Assembly: GCA_023261545.1 (NCBI GenBank) | Contig: JAHFOS010000035.1 | Coordinates: forward strand, 1 to 32,757 | From: a bacterium | Lineage (GTDB): Bacteria > Planctomycetota > JADGBV01 | Reading direction: 5' to 3' | Length of the DNA: 32,757 nucleotides | Part shown: piece after piece, positions 9,630 through 17,901 of the stretch | Position numbering within the stretch: the stretch's first letter is position 1 | Layout of the letters: each line of letters begins with the position of its first letter | Notes under the pieces: generated by a model | The model's database searches: none | Told to the model about the DNA's origin: nothing | The model's input: only the letters and a program-made list of their open reading frames with translations | Position numbers and translations under genes: made by a program

Positions 9630-9802
9630 GGCGTCCGAATCCTCTGTTGAAAATGCACGCGCATGCTAAAGCGTCGCCCCTTGGGGCAAGGCCGACGGCG
9701 CCCGAAAACCCCAGCAAATTTGCGACTCACCCGAAGAATGCGTACCCCTCATGGCTCCCCTCCTGTTTGTTCTCGGCTCTCCGCGCCCTCAACTCGGGAG
9801 CG

Positions 9803-9885
9803 TCCACAGATTACACAGATTTTCACTGATTAAAAAGGACGGCCCTGGTTGATTATTTTCCGTGTTAATCTGTGCAATCTGTGGA
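9803..9885. repeat. Intergenic hairpin of CACAGATT words (copy 3, variant)
   Basis: The arm at 9803-9826 (TCCACAGATTACACAGATTT then TCAC) pairs with 9862-9885 at 21 of 24 positions, with a 35-base loop. It is related in style to the CACAGAG hairpins at 2183 and 7853 but uses the word CACAGATT. It lies in the 429-base gap (9630-10058) between divergent genes, so it sits in a promoter region rather than at gene ends. Nothing else in the gap looks coding. Confidence 0.62.
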
Positions 9886-10058
9886 AAATCCCACGGCGGT
9901 TCGGTTTGTTTCCAGCCTTACTCGACCTTGCACCCGTGTGAAAATTCTTGAAAAGTACGCATTATTCGGATGAGCCAAATTTCCCGTCAAAAGCGGGCCC
10001 GGGCAGCGGTTGCAGGCCCCGATGTTCCCCCACAATGCCGGAGCAAAAGGGGATCCGC

Positions 10059-11267
10059 GTGAAGGTGCTCATCTTCGAGGACGAGGTTGCCGGCGAGCTC
10101 AGCCCGCTGTCGCTCTCCCGGCCCGTCTTCACCGTGGGCTGCGGCGCCCTGTCCCTCTACGAGGCGGCGCTCCGCGTCTTCGGCGGCCCGGTGTTCTGGG
10201 AGGCGCGCCCCTTCCTTGAGGGCTACTGCCGCGCGGAGCTGACTTCCGCGCGCTTCACCGGCGGCGAGACGCTTTTCCTGAATGCCCGCGTGCTGCCTTC
10301 GCTACCCGGCCTGGAAAAGCTCAAGGTGGCCGTGGAAAAGGGTCAGCCCCTGTGCCTGCGGCGCGGGGGCGATCTCGCGGCGGCTTGCCTCAAGGCGGAC
10401 GATGCGGCGCTGGGGATGCGCCAGGCGGCGCAAATGGCTCCCGCCGGCGAAGAGGTTCCTGAAATCGAACTTTGGAAATCGCCCGTGGACCTGGTGCGCG
10501 CGCACGCGCGCTTGCTGGCGGGCAACCTCGCCGTGCTCGTGGCGGGACGCGATCGCCTGGGACCCAACACCTACATCGGTCCGGGGGTGAAGGTATCGCG
10601 CAGCGCCGTGTTCGAGGACGAAGGCGGGACCATCCTCCTCGATGAAGGCGCCGAGGTGCGGGCGCTGGCCTGCCTGCGCGGGCCCGCCTACGTGGGCCGG
10701 CGCGCGCTGGTGCTCGAGCACGCCTTCATCCGCGAGCACAGTTCCATCGGCGAGCGCTGCAAGGTGGGCGGAGAAATTGACGCCTGCAACATGGAGCCCT
10801 ACTCCAACAAGCAGCACCAGGGTTTCCTGGGACACTCCTACGTCGGTTCCTGGGTGAACATCGGGGCCGGCACGAGCAACTCCGACCTCAAGAACACCTA
10901 CGGCGAGGTGTCCGTGCGCCTGCAAGGGCGCAAGGTCCCCACCGGCACCCAGTTCTTCGGCTGCGTCATCGGCGATTACGCCAAAACGGCCATCAACACC
11001 AGCCTCTTCACCGGAAAGATCGTGGGCGTGTCCTCGCATATCTATGGCGTGGTCAGCGAGAATGTGCCTTCTTTCTGCAATTACGCAAAATCCATGGGCG
11101 GAGCGGTGAGCTCTTTCGATCTCGAAGTGGCTCTGCGCATCCAGGAGCGCATGTTCCTGCGGCGCGGGCTCGCGGCCAGGGAATGCCACAAACGGCTGCT
11201 GCGCCACGCCTTCGAGGCGACCGCGGGCGAGCGGGGGGGCATGCCCTCGGGCCTGCTCACGTTCTAA
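10059..11267 (+). CDS. GlmU-like sugar-1-phosphate nucleotidyltransferase/acyltransferase
   Basis: The protein has 402 residues. The N-terminus 'VLIFEDEVAGELSPLSLSRP' matches the family of alternative GlmU-like proteins (TIGR03991 type), whose members begin '..ILFDD....LLPLTFTRP' in place of the canonical LxAGxGTRM pyrophosphorylase signature. The C-terminal half is a left-handed beta-helix acyltransferase region, with 'NKQHQGFLGHSYVGSWVNIG' followed by 'AGTSNSDLKNTYG'. The expected role is making UDP-GlcNAc or a related NDP-sugar for peptidoglycan or LPS. I chose GTG 10059 because AAGGGGAT lies just upstream and the family motif begins at residue 2; ATG 10035 is an alternative adding eight residues. 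It probably shares a transcript with the MoxR gene four bases downstream. Confidence 0.8.
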   Translation: MKVLIFEDEVAGELSPLSLSRPVFTVGCGALSLYEAALRVFGGPVFWEARPFLEGYCRAELTSARFTGGETLFLNARVLPSLPGLEKLKVAVEKGQPLCLRRGGDLAAACLKADDAALGMRQAAQMAPAGEEVPEIELWKSPVDLVRAHARLLAGNLAVLVAGRDRLGPNTYIGPGVKVSRSAVFEDEGGTILLDEGAEVRALACLRGPAYVGRRALVLEHAFIREHSSIGERCKVGGEIDACNMEPYSNKQHQGFLGHSYVGSWVNIGAGTSNSDLKNTYGEVSVRLQGRKVPTGTQFFGCVIGDYAKTAINTSLFTGKIVGVSSHIYGVVSENVPSFCNYAKSMGGAVSSFDLEVALRIQERMFLRRGLAARECHKRLLRHAFEATAGERGGMPSGLLTF

Positions 11268-11271
11268 GCGC

Positions 11272-12183
11272 ATGGGGCCGGTCGCCCCAGGACGGGCGTT
11301 CCACGCCTATGTGAGCGTGGACCTCGTCCAATCTCCCGCGCTCACCGATCAGTTGCTCGCCGCCTATCTGGCGCGCGCCCATACCCTGCTCGAAGGGCCT
11401 CCCGGCGTGGGCAAGACGACCCTGGCCCGAGGCCTGGGCGACCTCGCGCACGGCATGGGGCGCATCCAGATGACTCCGGACATGAGCCCCTCGGATATCC
11501 TCGGCTACGAAGTGCTCAAGGATGGCGCGCTGGAGTTCAAGAAGGGGCCTGTCTTCCACAGCGTGCTGCTGGTGGACGAAATCAACCGCGCCACCCCGCG
11601 CACCCAATCGGCCCTGCTCGAAGCCATGGAGGAAAAAGCGGTGAGCGCTGGCGACGAGCGATTTCCCCTGCCCGAGGACTTCTTCCTCATCGCCACTCAG
11701 AACCCCTACGACCTCGACGGCACCTATCTGCTGCCGCACTCGCAGCTCGACCGCTTCGGCCTCACGCTGCGCGTGCCCGCTCCGCGGGGAGCGGACCTCG
11801 AAGCCGTCCTGGCCCAGAAACTCACCGGCGCCACGGCGACAGCGGCGAAACCCGACCTCGACTTCCCCGCGCTGCGCGCGGCGGCGCAGCGCCTCGAAGT
11901 GCACCAGGACTGGCGGCGCGTCGCCGCCGGCCTGCAGGAGTTCCTGGCGGAACCCGGCAACGCCGAGCGCCATGGCGCCCGCCCGCTGAGCCCACGCGCC
12001 TGGATCACCTGGTTCAACCTGGGCCGGAGCTTGAGCGTCGTGCGCGGACTGGACCGCGTTTCCACGAGCTGCCTGCGCGAGCTGCTCGGCCCCGTCTTCC
12101 AGCACCGTTTCGAGCCCTTCCGCTCCGCGGGCCTGAGCGCGCTCCTGGAAAAACGCTTCGACGCGCTGCTGGGACAAGGTTAG
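11272..12183 (+). CDS. MoxR-family AAA+ ATPase
   Basis: The 303-residue protein has Walker A at residues 42-50 (GPPGVGKTT), Walker B at 97-103 (SVLLVDE, followed by INRA), the MoxR hallmark 'TQSALLEAMEE', sensor 1 'LIATQNP' and a C-terminal lid with 'LSPRAWITW'. The MoxR signature 'GTYLLPHSQLDRF' is close to the usual 'GTYPLPEAQLDRF'. MoxR ATPases act as chaperone-like activators, usually with DUF58 and von Willebrand-A proteins. Neither follows here, so the partner is missing or elsewhere. The start ATG 11272 is four bases after the previous stop. The next gene is 186 bases away. Confidence 0.9.
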   Translation: MGPVAPGRAFHAYVSVDLVQSPALTDQLLAAYLARAHTLLEGPPGVGKTTLARGLGDLAHGMGRIQMTPDMSPSDILGYEVLKDGALEFKKGPVFHSVLLVDEINRATPRTQSALLEAMEEKAVSAGDERFPLPEDFFLIATQNPYDLDGTYLLPHSQLDRFGLTLRVPAPRGADLEAVLAQKLTGATATAAKPDLDFPALRAAAQRLEVHQDWRRVAAGLQEFLAEPGNAERHGARPLSPRAWITWFNLGRSLSVVRGLDRVSTSCLRELLGPVFQHRFEPFRSAGLSALLEKRFDALLGQG

Positions 12184-12369
12184 AGTCCTCACCCACGGAT
12201 GCGCTGGCGGAGCGCCGGTGCGGATCTGGAGTCAAGAGCTGGGATGGTGCGCGCAAAACTGAGCCGTTGCATACGCATTGGGTTTGGAAATCCCCATGTG
12301 TGCTTGAACAGATTTGCGACATCGTTCGGCCTGCGAATGCCTTGACAATGGGCCACAAGGACTAAAATT

Positions 12370-13011
12370 TTGAACTGGAATGCGTGGCATTTGTTGATGC
12401 ACTGTGAGTCCTATCTACGGCAGACAGTAGAAATTGCCAAGTTGATCGACCCCGGATCGTTGGAGCGTATGGTGGTAGGGTTGCACCGTCTCCGGGAGCG
12501 CGGGGGAAGGCTTTTCCTGCTTGGCGTGGGGGGCAGCGCGGCCAATTGCTCCCACGCGGTCAACGACTTCCGGAAACTTTGCGGCATCGAGGCTTACGCC
12601 CCAACCGACAACGTCGCGGAGCTCACCGCGCGCACCAACGATGAGGGCTGGTCCACGGTTTTTGAGGCTTGGCTGCGCACCAGCCGCGCTTGCGCGAAGG
12701 ATGCCGTGCTGGTATTGTCCGTGGGTGGCGGTGACGCTGAGCGCAACGTGAGCATCAACCTGGTGCGCGCCCTCGACGAGGCGAAACGCCGCGGGCTCAC
12801 TATTTTTGGGATCGTGGGGCGCGACGGTGGACACACCAAGCGTGTCGGCGATGAGGTGATCGTGATCCCCACCGTGGATCCCGCGATGGTTACGCCACAC
12901 ACCGAAGCCTTCCAGGGAGTGGTTTGGCATGGCCTGGTCTGCCATCCTCTCCTCAAGATCCAGGAAAACAAGTGGGAAGGGCTGGCTGCGCCAACGGCCG
13001 GCCGCCCATGA
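12370..13011 (+). CDS. gmhA: SIS-domain sugar isomerase, GmhA-like (sedoheptulose-7-phosphate isomerase)
   Basis: The protein has 213 residues. It contains one SIS domain with 'LGVGGSAANCSH' at residues 51-62, matching the GNGGSA phosphate-binding loop of GmhA, then 'LVLSVGGGDAERN' (usually S-x-SGxSxN) and 'VIPTVDPAMVTPHTEAFQ', the family's C-terminal block. GmhA converts sedoheptulose-7-phosphate to glycero-manno-heptose-7-phosphate, the first step of NDP-heptose synthesis. The neighbouring gmhB and heptose kinase/nucleotidyltransferase support this role over a DiaA-type one. The start is uncertain: TTG 12370 has AAGGA eight bases upstream, while ATG 12397 lacks a good ribosome-binding site. 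It is the first gene of the sugar operon; its stop overlaps gmhB as ATGA. Confidence 0.8.
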   Translation: MNWNAWHLLMHCESYLRQTVEIAKLIDPGSLERMVVGLHRLRERGGRLFLLGVGGSAANCSHAVNDFRKLCGIEAYAPTDNVAELTARTNDEGWSTVFEAWLRTSRACAKDAVLVLSVGGGDAERNVSINLVRALDEAKRRGLTIFGIVGRDGGHTKRVGDEVIVIPTVDPAMVTPHTEAFQGVVWHGLVCHPLLKIQENKWEGLAAPTAGRP

Positions 13012-13544
13012 CTCGGGCCGTCTTCGTGGACAGGGACGGTGTCATCAACCAGGCCTTGATCAAGGACGGGCGCCCCCACGCGCCCTTGTGCGCCGCGGAT
13101 TTGGTCTTCCTTCCCGGCGCCAAGGAGGCCGTGCGCGCCCTGCGCGGGGCGGGGTTCCGTGTCATCGTGGTGACCAACCAGCCCGACGTTGCCGTCGGCG
13201 CGTTGAGCCGGGAGGTCCTGGACGAGATGCACCGCAAAGTCCGAGACGAACTCGCCGTGGACGACATCAAGGTTTGCTGCCATACGGACGCCGACGCCTG
13301 TGCCTGCCGCAAGCCCAAGCCGGGCATGCTCGTGGAAGCGGCTCGCGAACACGGGGTGGAGCTCGCGCGCTCCTACATGGTCGGAGATCGCTGGCGCGAT
13401 ATCGCGGCGGGTCGGGCCGCGGGCTGCAAAACCCTCCTGGTGCGCGGTACGCAGGCCTACGCGGAGCGGCAGGCGGAAAATCCCGACGCGGTGGTGGACT
13501 CCCTGTCGGCCGCCAGCGCCCTCATCCTGGCCAGCACCCTCTGA
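13008..13544 (+). CDS. gmhB: D-glycero-heptose-1,7-bisphosphate 7-phosphatase
   Basis: This 178-residue HAD phosphatase carries the catalytic DxD at Asp8/Asp10 (FVDRDGVIN), the Thr motif 'VVTNQPDV', the zinc-binding Cys/His set in 'CCHTDADACACRKPKPG' and the acidic motif 'YMVGDRWRDI'. All four zinc ligands appear present, in the short-loop spacing. It removes the C7 phosphate from heptose-1,7-bisphosphate before nucleotidylation. ATG 13008 overlaps the stop of the isomerase gene (ATGA), suggesting translational coupling; upstream in-frame starts lie inside that gene. It is followed nine bases later by the transaldolase. Confidence 0.9.
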   Translation: MTRAVFVDRDGVINQALIKDGRPHAPLCAADLVFLPGAKEAVRALRGAGFRVIVVTNQPDVAVGALSREVLDEMHRKVRDELAVDDIKVCCHTDADACACRKPKPGMLVEAAREHGVELARSYMVGDRWRDIAAGRAAGCKTLLVRGTQAYAERQAENPDAVVDSLSAASALILASTL

Positions 13545-13552
13545 GCAGCCAC

Positions 13553-14290
13553 ATGCCCGATCTCAAGAATCTCAAGGTCAAGATTTTCGCTGACGGAGCG
13601 GACCTGAAGGGGATCGCCGAAATGTCCCGCAATCCCCTCATCCGCGGTTTTACGACCAATCCCACGCTGATGCGCAAGGCCGGCGTCCAGGACTACAAGG
13701 CCTTCGCCGGAGAGGCGCTGCGCCTCGTCCCCCATCAACCCATCTCCTTCGAGGTCTTTTCCGACGAGTTCGCCGAGATGGAGCGCCAAGCCCTGGAGAT
13801 CGCCTCCTGGGGATCGAATGTGTACGTCAAGATACCCGTCACCAACACACGCCGGGAGGACGCGGGTCCGCTGGTGCGGCGCCTGGCCGCCGCTGGCGTC
13901 AAGCTCAATATCACGGCGCTGACGAATGAACGCCAGGTGGCGCGCATCGCCGAGTGCCTGTCACCCGCGACTCCGAGTTGCGTTTCCGTGTTCGCCGGGC
14001 GCGTGGCCGACACCGGTCGCGATCCTCTGCCCATCATGCGGGAGAGCCTGCGCCTCCTGGCGCCTCTGCCCAAGGCCGAGCTCATCTGGGCCAGTCCGCG
14101 CGAGCTCCTCAATATCTTCCACGCGGAGGCGCTCGGCTGTCACATCATCACCGTGACTCATGAAATCCTCTCCAAACTGCACTTGGTGGGCAAGGACCTC
14201 GATGAATACTCCCTCGACACCGTCAAGATGTTCCGCGACGACGCCGTGAAGGCGGGCTTCGCCATCACCGGCTCCGCGTCCCTCCCCTAA
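13553..14290 (+). CDS. Transaldolase-family protein
   Basis: The protein has 245 residues, the short (TalC/fructose-6-phosphate-aldolase-like) size. Motifs are 'IFADGADLKGI' (usual FxDxAxxxEI), 'GFTTNPTLMRKAGV', the Schiff-base lysine Lys93 in 'VYVKIPVTN', and 'KLNITALTNERQV'. In this operon the natural role would be to form sedoheptulose-7-phosphate, the substrate of the isomerase encoded two genes upstream. That link is inferred from context; the sequence cannot separate transaldolase from fructose-6-phosphate aldolase activity. The frame stays open far upstream of the ATG at 13553, but that part is a shadow of gmhA/gmhB. Confidence 0.87.
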   Translation: MPDLKNLKVKIFADGADLKGIAEMSRNPLIRGFTTNPTLMRKAGVQDYKAFAGEALRLVPHQPISFEVFSDEFAEMERQALEIASWGSNVYVKIPVTNTRREDAGPLVRRLAAAGVKLNITALTNERQVARIAECLSPATPSCVSVFAGRVADTGRDPLPIMRESLRLLAPLPKAELIWASPRELLNIFHAEALGCHIITVTHEILSKLHLVGKDLDEYSLDTVKMFRDDAVKAGFAITGSASLP

Positions 14291-14312
14291 CCTCCGTTTT
14301 CAGGATCGGACA

Positions 14313-15311
14313 ATGAAAAAAATTCTAGTCACCGGAGGAGCCGGTTACAAGGGGTGCGTGCTCGTTCCCAAGCTGTTGAGCGCGGGCTATACCGTCACCG
14401 TGTACGACCTCATGTTCTTCGGGGCCGAGGGCCTGCCCCGGCATCCGGCCCTCACCGTCGTGCGCGGCGACATCCGCGACACCCCCGCGCTCGCCGCCGC
14501 CCTGAGAGGCGCTGAGACCGTGATCCACATGGCCTGCATTTCGAACGATCCAAGTTTTGAGCTCGATCCCGGGCTCAGCCGCGCCATCAACTACGACTGT
14601 TTTGAGCCCATGGTGCTGGCCAGCCGCGAGGCGGGGGTGCGGCGATTCATCTATGTCTCGACGAGTTCCGTTTACGGAGTGAGCGAGTCTCCGGATGTCA
14701 CCGAGGAGCACCCGCTGGTGCCGCTCACCGACTACAACAAATACAAGGGCCTGTGCGAACCCATTTTGCTGCGTTACCAATCGCCCTCCTTTACCACCGT
14801 GATCCTCCGCCCCGCCACGGTCTGCGGCTACTCGCCCAGGACGCGACTCGACCTCAGCGTCAACATCCTCACCAACCTCGCGGTGAACCAGCGCCGCATC
14901 ACGGTTTTCGGCGGCAGCCAGAAGCGGCCCAACATCCATATCGAAGACATCACCGATCTCTACGCCCAGCTCGTGGAGACCCCGGAGCGGCTCATCGCGG
15001 GAGAGATCTTCAACGCCGCCTATCAGAACCACTCCATCTCCGAGCTCGCCATGATGGTGCGCCGCGTCGTGGAGCAGGAGATGCCGGAAAAGGCGCCCAT
15101 CGAAATCGTGACGTCCCCGACCAATGACTTGCGCTCCTACCATGTCTCTTCGCGCAAGATCAAGGAGCGTCTGGGCTTCGTGCCCAAACGCTCAGTCGAG
15201 GATGCCGTGCGCGATCTGTGCCGCGCTTTTAAAGAAGGACGGCTCCCCAACAGCCTCAGCGATGATCGCTATTTCAACGTCAAAACCGTGAAGAAGGCCG
15301 CTACCGCATGA
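14313..15311 (+). CDS. NAD-dependent epimerase/dehydratase (extended SDR)
   Basis: The protein has 332 residues. The N-terminal Rossmann motif is 'ILVTGGAGYKGCVLVPKLL', with Lys where Ile is usual in TGGAGYIG. 'MACISNDPSFELDP' and the Ser motif 'VSTSSVYGVSE' follow. The catalytic Tyr-x3-Lys is intact in 'DYNKYK', and 'RPATVCGYSPRTRLDLSVN' is substrate-side. The 'ISNDPSFELDP' pattern is one I associate with SDRs of LPS and heptose clusters. It probably works on the NDP-heptose made by neighbours (C4/C6 or C3/C5 chemistry unknown). A 22-base gap separates it from the transaldolase gene; its stop overlaps the next start (ATGA at 15308). Confidence 0.88.
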   Translation: MKKILVTGGAGYKGCVLVPKLLSAGYTVTVYDLMFFGAEGLPRHPALTVVRGDIRDTPALAAALRGAETVIHMACISNDPSFELDPGLSRAINYDCFEPMVLASREAGVRRFIYVSTSSVYGVSESPDVTEEHPLVPLTDYNKYKGLCEPILLRYQSPSFTTVILRPATVCGYSPRTRLDLSVNILTNLAVNQRRITVFGGSQKRPNIHIEDITDLYAQLVETPERLIAGEIFNAAYQNHSISELAMMVRRVVEQEMPEKAPIEIVTSPTNDLRSYHVSSRKIKERLGFVPKRSVEDAVRDLCRAFKEGRLPNSLSDDRYFNVKTVKKAATA

Positions 15312-16327
15312 GCGCGCCGCGGGCACGGATCGCCGTGGTGACGGGAGGCGCGGGTTTCATCGGCAGCCACATGGTGGACCTGCTGCTGCAAGAGGGCTAC
15401 GAGGTCCGGGTCGTTGATAACTTGTGCGCCGGAAGCGAGACCAATTTGGCGCACCATCGGTCCGATCCGCGCCTCAGCCTCGCGGTCCGCGATCTGCGCG
15501 ACGTCGCGCCCGAGGACGCCCTGTTCCGTGGCGCGCGCTTCGTGTTTCACTTTGCCGGCATGGGCGATATCGTGCCGTCCATCGAGAAGCCCCTGGACTA
15601 TCTCTCCGTCAACGTCATGGGCACGGTGCACGCCCTTGAGGCCGCCCGCCATGCCGGCGTCGAGAAGTTCGTCTACGCCGCCTCCTCCTCGTGCTACGGC
15701 TTGGCCGAGGATCCGCCCACGGCGGAAGACGCTCCCATCCGCCCGCAGTACCCCTACGCGCTCAGCAAATACCTGGGTGAACAAGCCGTCCTGCACTGGG
15801 GCCAGGTTTACCGGTTGCCGGTCAATTCCGTGCGCATCTTCAACGCCTTCGGCCCGCGTTCGCGCACCCGCGGGGCTTACGGCGCCGTCTTCGGTGTTTT
15901 CTTGAAACAGAAACTGGCGGGCCGGCCCTTCACCGTGGTGGGGGATGGAACCCAAAGGCGCGATTTCGTCTTCGCCACCGACGTCGCGCGCGCCTTTTTC
16001 CTCGCCGCGGCGAGCGACCGGCGCCAGGAGATCTACAACCTGGGCGCGGGCAACCCGCAATCGGTCAACCGCCTGGTGGAACTGCTCGGCGGCGGCGAGG
16101 TCGTTCACCTCCCGCAGCGCCCCGGCGAACCCGACTGCACCTGGGCGGACATTTCCAAGATCAAGGCGCACCTGGGCTGGAGCCCCAAGGTATCCTTCGC
16201 GGAGGGCGTGGCCCTCATGCTGGAGAACCTGGACCACTGGCGCGATGCCCCGCTCTGGGACGCCGAGTCCATCCGCGGCGCCACGGCGCTCTGGTTTCAA
16301 TCCCTGTCCGGCAGCAACCTATCATGA
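15308..16327 (+). CDS. NDP-sugar epimerase (extended SDR, UDP-glucose 4-epimerase-like)
   Basis: The protein has 339 residues. It has the intact NAD-binding 'VVTGGAGFIGSHMVDLLL', the Ser motif 'YAASSSCYG', catalytic 'YPYALSK', and the substrate-loop pattern 'NAFGPRSRTRGAYGAVF' with 'VVGDGTQRRDFVFATDVARA'. All are typical of GalE/WbpP-like or GDP-heptose-modifying epimerases. C-terminal 'RPGEPDCTWADISKIKAHLGW' is the usual NDP-sugar epimerase end. It is ATGA-coupled on both sides. It is one of the candidates for the HldD-type C6 epimerase of the heptose pathway, but it could equally act at C4. Confidence 0.89.
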   Translation: MSAPRARIAVVTGGAGFIGSHMVDLLLQEGYEVRVVDNLCAGSETNLAHHRSDPRLSLAVRDLRDVAPEDALFRGARFVFHFAGMGDIVPSIEKPLDYLSVNVMGTVHALEAARHAGVEKFVYAASSSCYGLAEDPPTAEDAPIRPQYPYALSKYLGEQAVLHWGQVYRLPVNSVRIFNAFGPRSRTRGAYGAVFGVFLKQKLAGRPFTVVGDGTQRRDFVFATDVARAFFLAAASDRRQEIYNLGAGNPQSVNRLVELLGGGEVVHLPQRPGEPDCTWADISKIKAHLGWSPKVSFAEGVALMLENLDHWRDAPLWDAESIRGATALWFQSLSGSNLS

Positions 16328-17874
16328 GCAGCTCAAAAAAGGGCGACTACCAGCGTAAGATCAAGACCCGCGCCGAGCTCAAGGCCATCCTCGGGCCGCG
16401 GCCGCGCAAGCGGAAGGTCATCATGTGTCACGGCACCTTCGACATCGTGCATCCGGGGCATGTCCGCCATCTCATGTACGCCCGCGAAAAGGCCGATCTC
16501 CTGGTGGCCAGCCTCACCTGCGATGCCCACATCTCCAAGGCGAACTTCAGACCCTTCGTGCCTGAGCAACTGCGGGCGATGAACCTGGCGGCCCTCGAAA
16601 TCGTGGATTACGTGCTCGTGGACAGCAATCCCACTCCGCTCGAAGCCCTCGCCGATCTCCAGCCCGATCTCTTCGCCAAAGGCTACGAATACTCCAAGGA
16701 TGGCCTCCACCCGCGCACCAAGGAGGAAATGGCCGTCCTCGAATCCTATGGGGGGGAGATCATCTTCACCCCAGGCGATATCGTTTTTTCCTCCACGGCC
16801 ATCGTCGAGCTGTCCCCCCCCGGTATCGCCGCTGAAAAACTCTCTACGCTGATGGATTCCGAGGGGATTTCTTTCGCGGATCTGCGTGCGGCCCTGGAAA
16901 AGCTGGCGGGACTGCGCGTGCACGTGATTGGCGACACCATCGTGGATTCCTACACCTACTGCGCGCTCATCGGCGGGGCCGCCAAAACCCCAACCCTCAG
17001 CGTCAAGTTCGAGAAACAGGTGGACTTCTCGGGGGGGGCGGCGGTGGTTTCCAAGCACATCCGCAAGGCGGGCGGCGACGTGATTTTCTCCACCGTCATG
17101 GGCAACGATGCGCTCAAGGACTTCGTGGTAAATGACCTCACGGCCAGCGGCATCACCTGCAATGCCTGCGTGGACGCCGCCCGGCCCACCACGCAAAAAA
17201 ACGTCATCATCACGGGCGGCTACAGGATGCTCAAGGTGGACAAGGTGGATAATCGCCCCATCTCGGGGAAGGTGCTGGATCAGCTCAAGGCCGCCATCTC
17301 CGCCCACCCCGTGGACGCGGTGGTCTTCAGCGATTTTCGCCACGGCATCTTTGGCCGCGACACCATCCCCGAGCTCGTTGCCGCCCTTCCTTCCGGCACC
17401 TTGCGCGTGGCGGACAGCCAGGTGGCCAGCCGCTGGGGTAACATCCTCGAGTTCCAGGGTTTCGATCTCATCACGCCCAATGAGCGCGAGGCGCGCTTCG
17501 CCCTCGGCGACCAGGATTCCGTGGTCCGTCCCCTGGCCCTGGACCTCTACCGTCGCGCCAGTTGCAAATACCTCATCCTCAAGCTCGGGGATCGCGGGAT
17601 CATCTCCTACCGCTCGGAGCTCGGGAGCGATTACCGCGGCTTCTTTACCATTGACAGCTTTGCCAACCATGTGGTGGACGCGGTGGGGGCGGGCGATGCC
17701 CTGCTCGCCTACGCTACGCTCACTCTGGCGGCGACGAAGTCCATCGTGATGGCCTCCATCCTCGGGTCCATGGCGGCGGCCGTAGCCTGCGAGAATGACG
17801 GCAATAACCCTATCGCCCCCGCGGAGGTCTTGAAAAAGATTGACGGCGTGGAAAAGCAGGTGCGTTACGCTTGA
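16324..17874 (+). CDS. Bifunctional nucleotidyltransferase-PfkB kinase (HldE-like, reversed domain order)
   Basis: The protein has 516 residues. Residues ~33-165 form a cytidylyltransferase-fold domain: 'HGTFDIVHPGHVRHLMYAR' contains the HxGH nucleotide-binding motif and 'FSSTAIVE' corresponds to the ISxT end motif. Residues ~195-510 form a PfkB/ribokinase domain: 'GDTIVDSY', 'SGGAAVVSKHIRKAGG', 'ITPNEREA' and the catalytic 'DAVGAGDALLA'. E. coli HldE carries kinase first and nucleotidyltransferase second, so the order is swapped. The expected reactions are phosphorylation of heptose-7-phosphate at O1 and, after GmhB, transfer of AMP (or CMP) to give NDP-heptose. The gene overlaps its upstream neighbour by ATGA. 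The sugar specificity is inferred from the gmhA/gmhB neighbours. Confidence 0.9.
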   Translation: MSSSKKGDYQRKIKTRAELKAILGPRPRKRKVIMCHGTFDIVHPGHVRHLMYAREKADLLVASLTCDAHISKANFRPFVPEQLRAMNLAALEIVDYVLVDSNPTPLEALADLQPDLFAKGYEYSKDGLHPRTKEEMAVLESYGGEIIFTPGDIVFSSTAIVELSPPGIAAEKLSTLMDSEGISFADLRAALEKLAGLRVHVIGDTIVDSYTYCALIGGAAKTPTLSVKFEKQVDFSGGAAVVSKHIRKAGGDVIFSTVMGNDALKDFVVNDLTASGITCNACVDAARPTTQKNVIITGGYRMLKVDKVDNRPISGKVLDQLKAAISAHPVDAVVFSDFRHGIFGRDTIPELVAALPSGTLRVADSQVASRWGNILEFQGFDLITPNEREARFALGDQDSVVRPLALDLYRRASCKYLILKLGDRGIISYRSELGSDYRGFFTIDSFANHVVDAVGAGDALLAYATLTLAATKSIVMASILGSMAAAVACENDGNNPIAPAEVLKKIDGVEKQVRYA

Positions 17875-17901
17875 GGTTTGGCGAACCCCCATGGGACCCT
17901 C

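Noticed and set aside
10302-12192. Long minus-strand open frames opposite the GlmU-like and MoxR genes
   Set aside because: Both plus-strand genes carry complete family motifs; the minus frames have none.
12342-12368. TTGACA...TAAAAT as a promoter for the sugar operon
   Set aside because: The spacing is 15 bases and transcription would begin downstream of the favoured TTG start and its ribosome-binding site, so the two readings conflict; neither could be settled.
16333-17892. A 519-codon open frame antisense to the HldE-like gene
   Set aside because: Same shadow effect in GC-rich DNA; the plus strand has clear nucleotidyltransferase and PfkB motifs and overlapping neighbours.
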